Shown: one piece after another, positions 35,801-44,321 of the stretch
How positions within the stretch are numbered: the stretch's first letter is position 1
How the letters are laid out: each line of letters begins with the position of its first letter
Assembly: GCA_039806955.1 (NCBI GenBank)
Contig: JBDHQI010000010.1
Span: 62,001 to 126,000 of the forward strand
Length of the DNA stretch: 64,000 nucleotides
DNA from: JADLHS01 sp039806955
Lineage (GTDB): Bacteria; Verrucomicrobiota; Verrucomicrobiia; Limisphaerales; JADLHS01
Reading direction: 5' to 3'
The notes under the pieces: model-generated
The model's input: the letters and a program-made list of their open reading frames with translations, nothing else
What the model was told of the DNA's origin: nothing
The model's database searches: none
Program-made: the position numbers and the translations under genes

Positions 35801-36615
35801 TTTTGGGGGTTGGGCCGAGGATTGGATACTCCGCCCGGGTGCCGCCTGGCTACCGATTGCAGGCCATGTCGCCGGACGGTGAGGCCGACACCCGCACTCC
35901 GGCCGGGCCGCAGGATTTTAGCAGTTCCTGGCACTGGCCCTTTCGCCCGGGACAATCCCCGGCCTCATCTGACGCCTTCATCTGGCATGTGCCGCATCAA
36001 CCCCAAACCAGCGGGAACGCAGCAATGTTGCCGCAGCGCGCCTTGCGGGGCGGCAACATCGCCGTCCCGCTCCGCTTTCCGGGCCAACCGAAGTTTGAAT
36101 CCTTCGAGGTGGTACTGGGTGAACCCAAATTGCTCTTTACGATCACCAACGGCCCCGCTGATGTCCGGCGCGGATTTTTGGAATTAGTCGGCCCGGAGCC
36201 GGCCACCCCGGTTCTCAACCGCGACCAAATCATCGTCGAAGACCTCGCGTTGCAGATGATTGTCGCTATTCGCGAGCGGGATGACACGAAATTACGGGCG
36301 TTGGCCAGCGACCGCATCAAGGGCTGGCCGGAGGCATTGCCACAGTTCGCCGTCGAATTACGCGAGCATTACCGGCAAAGCACCGGCGACGAAGGGTTCG
36401 ATTTGCGCGCCAATGGATCATTGGTGGATGGGGATTTTGCGGCGGTTCGTTGTTCTGGCCCGGCGGCGTTGCAAGGAAAGTGTCTGGTGCTGTTTTTCAA
36501 TAAAACCGCCGGGGGCTGGCACAATTGTTCCCTGCGCGCCGCGACGAATGATGTTCCGCTGGATCAATTATTGACGACTTTGAAAAGGCAAATGGAAAGG
36601 AAGAACCAGCCATGA
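32893..36615 (+). CDS. large membrane Ser/Thr protein kinase
   Basis: About 1240 residues from the ATG at 32893. Order: an N-terminal transmembrane segment (IALILLSALVSLAVLVGVILLVVY), a Cys4 zinc-ribbon-like part (CPQCG...CPACL), and a kinase domain with GKGGMGAVYKAR, VALKIL, HRDIKPENILLD, DFGLAK and APEQ. A polytopic segment with about 8 helices follows (including DPVACHFGADGQADGWLS, DUF1648-like), then a long soluble C-terminal part. Two palindromic repeat units lie in frame within the kinase domain. The sigma-factor gene 90 bp downstream is a typical partner in this phylum. The MPGF start 30 bp upstream is also possible. Confidence 0.87.
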   Translation: MKTTIVPMLGMFALSGWEIALILLSALVSLAVLVGVILLVVYLVRRTSPSPAAATPPKPPGAADKPPDAAATQILPSTCPQCGTPQPSGTLAGLCPACLLKMGAQADTVLDARHLTFVPPTVAELAPLFPQLEILELIGKGGMGAVYKARQKQLDRLVALKILPPGIGNDPTFAERFAREAKALAKLNHPGIVTLFEFGHVTTPSLPASLSHPIGEGGQRPGEGCLYFFLMEFVDGVNLRQLLHAGRVSAREALAIVPQICDALQFAHDQGIVHRDIKPENILLDRRGCVKVADFGLAKIVGNNAPLTPSLSPSDGERVAKPGEGSPVLTDAGKVMGTPQYMAPEQRENPAEVDHRADIYALGVVFYQMLTGELPGKKIEPPSRKVTIDVRLDEVVLRALEKQPGLRYQQASVLKTRVETIAAEKDTIRGASPTSSAFVLLAKAGFVCAYGLLILLLVQSYSQLPDPVACHFGADGQADGWLSRQSYFILVAGLPLFLGGLFWLIARQGVHFPRAINIPRRDYWLAPERRARTSDLLLCWLLWLGTLLTGLIGGTHELTVQANQVQPPQLATGDLLALLVSFSLALLIWVAGLLMRLAETGDRKPRSAEMLQPHQVSAARPIRLVTALFLLAGLWSLLDVLCHNGFRSVSIAPATLGLAIGVGLLNRREFCRRMAVLVTAATFIGWLIGIGWLFGKAFGLFNRFDVVVKILGHPMDNRIGAALAFLFMFGSILLTAWIFLVLMRDEVRAEFSQPGQRPRSWLEWSLLLLVVLVMAGVIRLPISNPLQTGFYFMSHARIDEKTAPIESPSAGQATPDKLPTKTILLARATNQLVGATTDTRTVSVWTDSTVFPGEILQTFVRKPDGTVGNGGKFLAIRVQGGKASTSVSCNWFFMEAEGFGTVEAEQATTQIRKHFIQRPLTLQARTPLELFCVTNSHGGTLAGLIQYDQPTPATPDATGKVKVVVAIQQVLGVGPRIGYSARVPPGYRLQAMSPDGEADTRTPAGPQDFSSSWHWPFRPGQSPASSDAFIWHVPHQPQTSGNAAMLPQRALRGGNIAVPLRFPGQPKFESFEVVLGEPKLLFTITNGPADVRRGFLELVGPEPATPVLNRDQIIVEDLALQMIVAIRERDDTKLRALASDRIKGWPEALPQFAVELREHYRQSTGDEGFDLRANGSLVDGDFAAVRCSGPAALQGKCLVLFFNKTAGGWHNCSLRAATNDVPLDQLLTTLKRQMERKNQP
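33502..33563. repeat. in-frame palindromic repeat in the kinase N-lobe
   Basis: A CCCTCTC-rich left part and a GGAGAGGG...GGGTGAGGG right part form an imperfect hairpin. The segment encodes a Pro/Ser/Gly-rich loop between the conserved TLFEFG and YFFLMEFVDG parts of the kinase N-lobe. No frameshift results. Confidence 0.7.
33808..33867. repeat. in-frame palindromic repeat in the kinase activation segment
   Basis: CCCCTCACCCCG... and ...GCCGGGTGAGGGG are inverted ends of a 60-bp unit with the core CTCTCCCC/GGGGAGAG. It is the same family as the copy at 33502 and lies between the DFG motif and the APE motif. It adds about 20 residues to the activation loop. Confidence 0.75.
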
Positions 36616-36704
36616 CAGAATGAACGGGAGAGGAATAAAACTCATTCCCTTGCCGAACATTCCCCTGCCTTTCGCTACCGATTTATGATTACCTGCCCCG
36701 GTCA

Positions 36705-37454
36705 ATGACTTCGGAACAATCAAGCCAGCCCTCGTCCGTCCCGCATGACATCTTCGCCACGACGCATTGGACGGTGGTGCTCGCGGCGGGCCGACGACAC
36801 GAACCCCAGTCCGACCGTGCGTTGGAGGCGTTGTGCCAGACTTATTGGTTTCCGCTCTACGCCTACGTGCGGCGGCACGGCCACGCGAAGGCGGATGCGG
36901 AGGATCTGGTGCAGGCGTTCTTCGCGCGGTTTCTGGCGAAGAATTATCTCGCGGGCTTGAGTGCCGAGCGCGGGCGGTTTCGCGCCTTCCTGCTCGCGGC
37001 GTTGAAAAACTTCCTCGTCAACGAGTGGAAACATGCCGGCCGCCAGAAACGCGGCGGCGGCGTGAAGCCGTTGTCGCTCGACTGGCAAACGGCGGACACG
37101 AAGTTCCAATCCGTCGCGGCAACCGAGCCGGGCCCGGACCGGGCCTTTGATCGCGAGTGGGCATTGGCGCTGTTGGGGAAGGTCATCGAGCGATTGCAAG
37201 CCGAGTGTGAAACCGACGGCAAGGGAAAGTTGTTTGAACAGTTGAAGGCGTTTCTCGCCGCCGGCAAAGGCGAGACGGCGCAGGGCGAAGTCGCCAGGGC
37301 GCTCGGCATGGAGGAAGGCGCGGTGCGGGTGGCGGTGCATCGGTTGCGCAAGCGGTATCGCCAGTTGTTGCGCGACGAGATTGCCAATACGCTGTCCGAT
37401 CCGGCCCTGGTGGACGAGGAGATGCGGGCGTTGTTCGGAGCCTTTGCGGTTTAA
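36705..37454 (+). CDS. RNA polymerase sigma factor, ECF-type (PVC group)
   Basis: A 249-residue protein. Region 2 is visible as TYWFPLYAYVRRHGHAKADAEDLVQAFFARFL. Region 4 shows GEVARALGMEEGAVRVAVHRLRKRYRQLLRDEI with a helix-turn-helix, and a long helical segment lies between them. The wording VLAAGRRHEPQSDRALEALCQTYW is typical of the sigma factors paired with Ser/Thr kinases in Planctomycetota and Verrucomicrobiota. It lies 90 bp after the kinase gene on the same strand and is probably controlled by it (inference from context). Confidence 0.85.
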   Translation: MTSEQSSQPSSVPHDIFATTHWTVVLAAGRRHEPQSDRALEALCQTYWFPLYAYVRRHGHAKADAEDLVQAFFARFLAKNYLAGLSAERGRFRAFLLAALKNFLVNEWKHAGRQKRGGGVKPLSLDWQTADTKFQSVAATEPGPDRAFDREWALALLGKVIERLQAECETDGKGKLFEQLKAFLAAGKGETAQGEVARALGMEEGAVRVAVHRLRKRYRQLLRDEIANTLSDPALVDEEMRALFGAFAV

Positions 37455-37536
37455 TCAGAGTTCCAACGGCCGCAGCCATTCATGCTGATTCATCTTCGGC
37501 CATTGAAATCCACGTCGGACCATCGCCCCGGCGCCG

Positions 37537-39201
37537 CTACCACTGCTTCCCGTCGGCCTTCGTGCCGCAGAGATTGACCTTGATGCCGAGCGCCTGGGCC
37601 AGGGCGGCTTTGGCGTAGAGGCATTGATCGGCGGCGGCGGCGTTACGGGCATACGCGCAGTGAACGTGGTTCGCCTGATGTTTGGCCATCATCTGATCGC
37701 GTGTCACTCCGTAGGTCACGGCGTGCATGATGGGCCATTGCCAGGTGGTGGCCTGCCAGCGCCGCTCGGTTTCTGCGCGTGGCAGCCGGACGACCTTGCC
37801 GCGTCCGATATCCAGGTGCAAAGCGTCGTCCGCCACGTGGATGCGGGACCAGACAATCTCGCCCGGTCGGGAAACGCCCCGCAACGTGCTGCCGCCTTTC
37901 GGGAAATACATGGGCGGTTGTCGGAAGCCTTCCGCGCCTTTCCAGCCGCCGATCAGGTGTGCCGGGGGCACGCTGCCGCTGATTTCGAAAACCCACACGT
38001 AATCCTTGACGGTGCCGGATTGATCCCAATCTCCCCAACGCAAATCGTGCAATGTATTTTCCGGCGGCTGTTTCAAGGCTTCGTGGACGCGCTGGGTAAG
38101 CAATCCATCCAGACCCGCACACTCGTCCGCTTCGTTGAAATGCGTCAACGGTTTACCGGCGTAAAGCATGCGTTTGCCGTCCCGCGATTTTACCGGCGGC
38201 CGATCTGCGTTATTAAGCGTGCCTTCCACCAAATCGCTGGCAGGCAGCAAATCTTTCAACCCCTGCTGATATTGAATGCCGATGCAGTCGCAGCCGAAGT
38301 CCGCCGCGATCCGCACCGCCGCGATGTAAGTTTTGCACTGCCAGAGAATTTGCCGCTCGGTGAGATCGGTGGCGTCGTTCGGGCCGGTGTGAAATTTCAT
38401 TCCCTGGCGTCGATACCATTGGTAAACCGCGTGGGCTTCACTGTCCCGCACTTGTGTCGCGCCGTAGTAAAGTGCGGATTGACTCAAACGCTCTTTGAAG
38501 ATGCCGGTGGCATGCAACAAATGATCCGGAATAATGGCATTGAACATGCCCATGCAACCTTCGTCAAAAACGCCCATGATCGCCTTGTCGCGCCGCAATT
38601 GCGCGGCGAGGCTTTCGCCGAGTCGCCGCGCGCCGGCGGGCACTTTGATCTGGGTCAAGGGCTTGACGTGCTGGGTCGGATGTGAGCAACGACCCGTTTT
38701 GAGCCATTGCCGCAGCCGGGTCTTGAAATACGCGTCCGTGAAATTTTCACTCCAAAGCGTGGAATACATCACCCCCTGTTTGGTCAGCGAGCCATTCAAA
38801 TTCAGCATGCCCACCAGGCCGGGCCAGGTGCCTGACCAATTCGCCACGGTGAGGATCGGGCCGCGATGCGTGGTCAAGCCGGCCAGAACGTGATGCGAGT
38901 ATTGCCAGACGGATTCGGCCACCATCAACGGCGCGTCGGGATCCAGGTGGCGGAACACTTCCATCCCGCGCCGTTGTGAATCAATGAAGCCATGTTTGGC
39001 GACCGGATCGTAAGCATGACCCCGCACCACTTCGTAGCCCTCCGCCCGGAGGGCGGCACCCAAAGCGCCCTCCATTTCCTTTTGCGCGGGCCAACAAACG
39101 CGATTGGCCGAAAGCCGCAGGTCGCCGCTGGCGACGAGTTGCACTTGATGTTTCTTGAGACGCGGAAAGCTCCGTCCGGTTCGATTCGTGTTTTTGGCCA
39201 T
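37537..39201 (-). CDS. L-fucose isomerase-like protein
   Basis: A 554-residue protein of the fucose/arabinose isomerase superfamily: N-terminal segments (MVAESVWQYSHHVLAGLT, ILTVANWSGTWPGLVGMLNLNGSL) and FDEGCMGMFNAIIPDHLL resemble the FucI fold, with a C-terminal beta-rich domain. Activity would interconvert L-fucose or a related deoxy sugar with its ketose. It is divergent from a FucP-like transporter gene 227 bp away, which strongly supports a fucose-type catabolic role. Exact metal ligands could not be assigned by eye. Confidence 0.68.
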   Translation of the reverse strand: MAKNTNRTGRSFPRLKKHQVQLVASGDLRLSANRVCWPAQKEMEGALGAALRAEGYEVVRGHAYDPVAKHGFIDSQRRGMEVFRHLDPDAPLMVAESVWQYSHHVLAGLTTHRGPILTVANWSGTWPGLVGMLNLNGSLTKQGVMYSTLWSENFTDAYFKTRLRQWLKTGRCSHPTQHVKPLTQIKVPAGARRLGESLAAQLRRDKAIMGVFDEGCMGMFNAIIPDHLLHATGIFKERLSQSALYYGATQVRDSEAHAVYQWYRRQGMKFHTGPNDATDLTERQILWQCKTYIAAVRIAADFGCDCIGIQYQQGLKDLLPASDLVEGTLNNADRPPVKSRDGKRMLYAGKPLTHFNEADECAGLDGLLTQRVHEALKQPPENTLHDLRWGDWDQSGTVKDYVWVFEISGSVPPAHLIGGWKGAEGFRQPPMYFPKGGSTLRGVSRPGEIVWSRIHVADDALHLDIGRGKVVRLPRAETERRWQATTWQWPIMHAVTYGVTRDQMMAKHQANHVHCAYARNAAAADQCLYAKAALAQALGIKVNLCGTKADGKQW

Positions 39202-39428
39202 AACAATTGTCGTAACGAAATGAACTTGCTGGTTGTTTAATCTTTATTCTACCGACCGCATAGGGAATACACCCGGCGCGCGGCCAAAGAAATCATTTTC
39301 TCGCGGCCACAGGCTTGACGCCTTCCATCGCTTTCGGTACCGATAGCCCTGATCATTGTGCAGCCTCATTGTTTAGTTAAAACCGCCGGCGCCTGTGAAC
39401 GGGTTGCTGTCGCCATCCCCCGCAACGC

Positions 39429-41408
39429 ATGAACCAACCGAAGCCCAGCATGTTCGTCCTGGCCAATGGCAGGAGCGTTTTCTTCACCTTTCTCCTGGTC
39501 AGCTCGTTATTTCTGCTCTGGGGATTTTGCAACGGGATGATTGACGTGATGGACAAACATTTTCAGGAGGAATTGAAGCTGAGTCTTTCGCAATCCGCCT
39601 GGGTGCAGTTTGCACATTATCTGGGATACTTTCTCATGTCGCTGCCGGCGGGCTGGCTGGCCACCCGACTGGGCTACAAAGGCGGCATCATCGCCGGCTT
39701 GCTGATGGTGGCCGTGGGCGGATTCTGGTTCATTCCGGCAACCAAGATCGCCGCGTTCTGGGCCTTCTTGACCGGGGTTTGCGTCATCGCCTCCGGTCTC
39801 ACCTTTCTGGAAACCGTGGCCAATCCCTACACCACGGTACTCGGCGCGCCGCGCTTTGCCGCTACGCGCATCAACATTGCGCAATCCTGCAACGGGGTGG
39901 GCTGGATTTTCGGCCCCATTGCCGGCAGCGCGTTCTTTTATGGCACGGACGCTGCCGGGCGTAGCACCGGCGCGCAGACGCTGTGGATTCCCTACGCTGG
40001 CGTCGCGGTGGGGGTTTTGATTCTGGCCGTTGTGTTCTTCTTCGCACCCATCCCGGACGTGAAAACCGATGAGCCACAAGCTGACGATGCAAAAACGGAT
40101 GCTGACGTCGGCGCAGGTATGGAACGAAGGATCAATCGCAAATCCGTTTACGTTTTGTTGCTGCTGAACGCGGGAGTGTTGATCGGTATCTTTGGCATGA
40201 TCTCGTGGTTGATTCTGGAGGTCGTGGGAGCGGGCCAACCGGCTTTGACTCTCGCTGGCTGGTTGCCGCGCCTGCCTGGCATGACGCTAAACCCGGATTC
40301 AGCCCTGTTGCTGGGGCTCTTTTGGGTGGGGGCGGTCTGTCTGATTCTGGCCGCCATCAAACTGGCGGTCACCGTAAAGAAGATTTCCCCGCAAAGCATC
40401 TGGGCGCATGAACATTTCACCGGCGCCACGCTGGCACAATTCGTCTATGTGGCGGCCCAAGCGGGTATTTTCAGTTTTCTGATCAATTATCTGGTTTCCG
40501 AACCGCCCGCCTTGCCCAACTCCTGGTTGACGGAGCGAACGAAAAATTGGTTTGAAGTCAAAACGGCTTTTTCCGCCCATGACTTCAAAGATCTGTCGGC
40601 ACTGGCGCATCGGCTGAGCGACAAAGCGGATGCGCTTTCAGCTTTTCTGGCGGCAAATTTATCGCCGGCCACGACCAAGACGTTGAACGAGTTCCAATCC
40701 GGCACTGCCGGTGCGGCCGCCTTGCGCGTGGCCTTGACGCAGGACCTGAACAGTCTCGTGCTCAAGCAACAGCTCTACACGCCGGAACGATTTGCTGGCG
40801 TGACCCTTTCCGACCCGACCCGGGAACTGTTGGCGTCAGCGTCCGAGTTGCACAGTTCCGCGCGTTTAAATCGTCTGCTCCTGGCGGAAGCGTATCCGGG
40901 GGTGCTGACCTTTCACGACGGGGCTCTGGCCATCACCAACCAACTGGCGGCGCAACTGGTTTCGTTCGGGTTCATCTGTTTTTTAATTGGGCGCATTACG
41001 GGTGCGTTCTTGCTGAAAAAATTCTCCGCGCACAAAGTGGTTGGTCTGTACGGAGTATTGAACGTCATCGCCTGTCTGTTGATTTTCCTCAAGCTGGGCT
41101 GGCTTTCGGTGGGGTGCGTCTTCCTCACGTATTTCTTCATGTCCATCATGTTTCCCACCATTTTCGCGTTGGGTATTTTTGGCCTCGGCAGCAAGGCCAA
41201 GGGCGCGGCGGCGTATATCGTCATGGGTATCATGGGCGGGGCCATCCTGCCCAAACTCATGGGCGCGGTGGCGGATCATTACGACATGTCCCGCGCTTTC
41301 ATTGTCCCGCTCTTGTGCTTCGCGCTGATTACGCTTTACGGCTACGCCTGGCCGAAGTTGAGCCAGGCGGAAGCGTTGCATGACGTTCGTCACACCGGGG
41401 GACATTGA
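39429..41408 (+). CDS. FucP-like MFS sugar transporter with large insertions
   Basis: A 659-residue polytopic protein. The N-terminal half is FucP/GluP-like (FLLWGFCNGMIDVMDKHFQEEL, VQFAHYLGYFLMSLPAGWLATRLGYKGGI, FLETVANPY). The usual family size is about 430 residues. Extra material is an added helix pair (about residues 239-317) and a roughly 150-residue soluble loop between VYVAAQAGIFSFLINYL and LVSFGFICFLIGRITGAFLLKKF. It is divergent from the isomerase gene. Proton-coupled uptake of L-fucose or a similar sugar is inferred. Confidence 0.75.
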   Translation: MNQPKPSMFVLANGRSVFFTFLLVSSLFLLWGFCNGMIDVMDKHFQEELKLSLSQSAWVQFAHYLGYFLMSLPAGWLATRLGYKGGIIAGLLMVAVGGFWFIPATKIAAFWAFLTGVCVIASGLTFLETVANPYTTVLGAPRFAATRINIAQSCNGVGWIFGPIAGSAFFYGTDAAGRSTGAQTLWIPYAGVAVGVLILAVVFFFAPIPDVKTDEPQADDAKTDADVGAGMERRINRKSVYVLLLLNAGVLIGIFGMISWLILEVVGAGQPALTLAGWLPRLPGMTLNPDSALLLGLFWVGAVCLILAAIKLAVTVKKISPQSIWAHEHFTGATLAQFVYVAAQAGIFSFLINYLVSEPPALPNSWLTERTKNWFEVKTAFSAHDFKDLSALAHRLSDKADALSAFLAANLSPATTKTLNEFQSGTAGAAALRVALTQDLNSLVLKQQLYTPERFAGVTLSDPTRELLASASELHSSARLNRLLLAEAYPGVLTFHDGALAITNQLAAQLVSFGFICFLIGRITGAFLLKKFSAHKVVGLYGVLNVIACLLIFLKLGWLSVGCVFLTYFFMSIMFPTIFALGIFGLGSKAKGAAAYIVMGIMGGAILPKLMGAVADHYDMSRAFIVPLLCFALITLYGYAWPKLSQAEALHDVRHTGGH

Positions 41409-41488
41409 GCGCAACGAATCGGTTGCGTCCTCGCCAGTCGGCGCGTTTCGCGGCTGACAATGACCCTGGAATCAAGGAAGCTTCCCGC

Positions 41489-41902
41489 ATGAGCGCGCTC
41501 CCGGTCAGCACGGAAAAGGAAAATCAGCTCGCGCAACGCATGGCGGCGTTGGGAATCCAGGAAGCCGATCTGGAGGAATCTTTTGTCCGCTCGGGCGGTC
41601 ACGGCGGCCAGAACGTCAACAAGGTCGCGACCTGCGTGGTGCTGTTGCATCGGCCAACGGGGCTTCAGGTCAAGTGCCAGAAAACCCGTCAACAAGGCCT
41701 CAACCGCTTTCTGGCGCGACGGTTGTTGCTGGAAAAGCTCGAAGCGGAGCGACACCGGGAACGAACCGTCGCCCAGGCGCACGCAGCCAAATTACGACGG
41801 CAGAAACGCAAGCGCAGTCGCGCGGCCAAGGAACGGATGCTGGCCGAAAAAGCGCAACGCGCGCGCAGGAAAGCGGATCGCCGTCCACCGCGATGGGATT
41901 GA
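41489..41902 (+). CDS. GGQ peptide-release-factor-like protein
   Basis: About 137 residues from the ATG at 41489, preceded by AAGGAAG. It has the catalytic GGQ in RSGGHGGQNVNKV and a very basic, Arg/Lys/Ala-rich C-terminal tail (RRQKRKRSRAAKERML...). The stop-codon recognition domain is absent. This is the layout of ArfB/PrfH-type ribosome rescue hydrolases, which release peptides from stalled ribosomes. A longer in-frame start (41405) is rejected because it adds unrelated residues. Confidence 0.83.
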   Translation: MSALPVSTEKENQLAQRMAALGIQEADLEESFVRSGGHGGQNVNKVATCVVLLHRPTGLQVKCQKTRQQGLNRFLARRLLLEKLEAERHRERTVAQAHAAKLRRQKRKRSRAAKERMLAEKAQRARRKADRRPPRWD

Positions 41903-42009
41903 CGCGCAGTTCCGCAATGCGCCACGAAACTTTCACTTTCGCCTGTGAACCGCAACCGACCTGAACCGAGGGGCTTCGCGCGTTCCTCACACAAGTTACA
42001 CGCGGCGGC

Positions 42010-42231
42010 TCAATAGCCATGTCGGACGAGCCAATAGACTGTCGCCATCAAGGCAACGCAAGCAAGCGACATCCAAAACCACGACTCGACAAAATAGGAA
42101 AGCGCGATCATCACCAAACCGCCGATCATGGGAGGCATGGTCTGTTGCTTTTTGCCGTAGATGAAGTAACCCACGCCAATCGAGCCCCACAGCAGCGAGG
42201 CAAACAGGAATTTTGCATCCAATAAATTCAC
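42010..42231 (-). CDS. small membrane protein, 73 aa
   Basis: From the GTG at 42231 the frame gives a compact protein with two or three hydrophobic segments (FLFASLLWGSIGVGYFIYG, MIGGLVMIALSYFVESWFW, LACVALMATVYWLV) joined by a short KKQQ turn. It is divergent from ffh. I recognise no family motif. The longer upstream frame has a low-hydrophobicity Arg-rich start that is probably not translated. Confidence 0.55.
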   Translation of the reverse strand: MNLLDAKFLFASLLWGSIGVGYFIYGKKQQTMPPMIGGLVMIALSYFVESWFWMSLACVALMATVYWLVRHGY

Positions 42232-42353
42232 AATCGCTCCGTCAGCTTGCCGCAGTCCGCGCGCTTTGGCCAGTTTTCCGAACGACCGGATAGCCGCCCG
42301 GCAAACGCAAAGCCCATCTTGCGCCAATGGCGTAAAAAACCTAGGCTGGCGCG

Positions 42354-43697
42354 ATGTTTGAATCGCTCAGCAGCAAACTCCAAAACGCTTTCCGTAATCT
42401 GCGCGGCCTGGGAAAAATTTCCGAGAGCAACGTGTCCGACGCGCTGCGCGACGTGCGCCTGGCGTTACTCGAAGCCGACGTCAATTTCAAGGTGGCGCGG
42501 GACTTCATCGAACGCGTCAAAGCCAAATCCATTGGCGCGGAGGTCGTCCAGAGCATTCAGCCCGGACAGCAAATCATTAAAATCATCAACGATGAACTGG
42601 TGGAACTGCTCGGTTCGCAGAACGCCGGGTTGAATTTTGATCGCAATCCCGCCTGCATTCTGATGGTCGGTTTGCATGGTGCGGGCAAAACCACGTCCAG
42701 TGGCAAACTGGCGCGACTGATCCAAAAACAAGGCCGCCAGCCCTTGTTGGTGGCCGCCGATGTTTATCGGCCCGCCGCCATGGATCAGTTGGCAACCCTC
42801 GCGAAACAACTGGACCTGCCGGCGTTCGTGTCGCGAGGAGAAACCGATGTAACGAAAATTGCGCGGGATGCGCTGGCTTATGCGGAAACGCACAATCGCA
42901 ACACGCTCATTTTTGACACGGCGGGACGATTGCAAATTGATGAGCCGTTGGTGCAGGAATTAGTGCGGCTGCGCGACCTGGTAAAACCGCGTGAAATTCT
43001 CCTGGTACTTGACGCCGCCACCGGTCAGGAGGCCGTCAATGTCGCCACGCATTTTGATCAGGCCCTAAACATCACGGGCGCGGTCCTGACGAAACTGGAT
43101 GGTGACGCGCGCGGTGGGGCCGCGCTCAGTTTGAAGGCAGTAACCGGCAAGCCGATCAAGTTCATGGGGGTCGGGGAAAAGCTGGAAGATTTCGAGCCGT
43201 TTCATCCCGAGCGCATGGCTTCCCGCATTCTCGGCATGGGCGACGTGGTCAGCTTGGTGGAGAAAGCGGCGGAAGCCGTGGACTTGGAAGACGCCAGGCG
43301 CATGGAAGAAAAGATGCGGCGCGGCCAGTTCACGCTGGAAGATTTTCTGGAGCAATTACGGCAGATGAAGAAACTCGGGCCGCTGGATAACATCATGAAA
43401 ATGCTGCCCGGTGGCGCGGAGGCGCTCAAGCAGGTGGACATCACCAAACAGGAGCGTGAGTTCAAGCACATGGAAGCCATGATCTGTGGCATGACGCCGC
43501 AGGAGCGCAAAACGCCAGCCCTCCTGAACGCCAAACGCCGACAGCGGATCGCCAAGGGCAGCGGGGTGAGCGTGACCGAACTTAACACCATGCTCAACAA
43601 ATTCGCCCAGATGCAGCAGATGATGAAAAAAATGGGCAAGTTCCAGAAAATGATGGCGCGCATGGGCGGCGCCGCACCCGGCATGTTTGGACGGTAA
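42354..43697 (+). CDS. ffh: signal recognition particle protein Ffh
   Basis: A 447-residue protein with the N domain, the G domain (GLHGAGKTTSSGKLA, DTAGRLQIDEPL, TKLDGDARGGAAL) and a Met-rich M domain (MQQMMKKMGKFQKMMARMGG). It binds 4.5S RNA and signal sequences and pairs with FtsY to deliver membrane proteins. Full normal length. No 4.5S RNA gene was recognised beside it. Confidence 0.95.
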   Translation: MFESLSSKLQNAFRNLRGLGKISESNVSDALRDVRLALLEADVNFKVARDFIERVKAKSIGAEVVQSIQPGQQIIKIINDELVELLGSQNAGLNFDRNPACILMVGLHGAGKTTSSGKLARLIQKQGRQPLLVAADVYRPAAMDQLATLAKQLDLPAFVSRGETDVTKIARDALAYAETHNRNTLIFDTAGRLQIDEPLVQELVRLRDLVKPREILLVLDAATGQEAVNVATHFDQALNITGAVLTKLDGDARGGAALSLKAVTGKPIKFMGVGEKLEDFEPFHPERMASRILGMGDVVSLVEKAAEAVDLEDARRMEEKMRRGQFTLEDFLEQLRQMKKLGPLDNIMKMLPGGAEALKQVDITKQEREFKHMEAMICGMTPQERKTPALLNAKRRQRIAKGSGVSVTELNTMLNKFAQMQQMMKKMGKFQKMMARMGGAAPGMFGR

Positions 43698-43802
43698 TCT
43701 CCCAACCAGCCGGCGGGAGAAGTTTATAAAGCTGAAACTACACGGCGCCGCTGGTGTCACCAAGTTTATTGGCGGGGACAAACCGCCAACCCAATCCCGG
43801 CG

Positions 43803-44321
43803 TCACCACTTCCCATCCGTCAGAGCTGCGGTGATTTGGCGTGCCAAATCCTCCGCCAACACCGGAAGCGTTTGTCGCTCAGCACTCGGCAAATCATCCC
43901 CCGCACGCATCAAAGTGGCCCCGGTCAAATCATCCTCATAAACCACCCGTCCCGTAATGCGGTCGCGCACCACCACATGCGCCGTAAAGGTCAGGCGATA
44001 ATCGCGTCCCGTCGTAATGTCCGTCGGCAGGAAGCTGATTTGGCCGCGTTGATAGGAAAGAATGTCGCCGGAAACCACCAGATCGCCATCAGCATGTGAG
44101 GCCAGCGTGTAAGTGCCGTCGCGCTGGATTTCCTTGCGCAGCGCGGTGGTGATCGCCTCACCCAGACGCGGCTCCAAAGTGCGATTAAAGAACGGCTGAA
44201 TTTGGATGGAACGCGCGCCGGCAGTTTGCCCGCCAGTGGGCCCCAGGCGGTAGCCCGCGCAACCCCCCAGCAGCACGCTCAGGCCGATCGCTAACATGCC
44301 GCGCTTCCAAACCATGATCAT
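43803..44321 (-). CDS. lptE: LptE-like LPS assembly lipoprotein
   Basis: A 172-residue protein with a signal peptide and lipobox LGGCAGYRLG. The LptE fold pattern follows (IQIQPFFNRTLEPRLGEAITTALRKEIQRDG..., LVVSGDILSYQRG). LptE plugs the LptD barrel and helps export LPS to the outer leaflet. The stop of the bamD gene overlaps its start by 4 bp. It implies a Gram-negative-type outer membrane. Confidence 0.82.
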   Translation of the reverse strand: MIMVWKRGMLAIGLSVLLGGCAGYRLGPTGGQTAGARSIQIQPFFNRTLEPRLGEAITTALRKEIQRDGTYTLASHADGDLVVSGDILSYQRGQISFLPTDITTGRDYRLTFTAHVVVRDRITGRVVYEDDLTGATLMRAGDDLPSAERQTLPVLAEDLARQITAALTDGKW

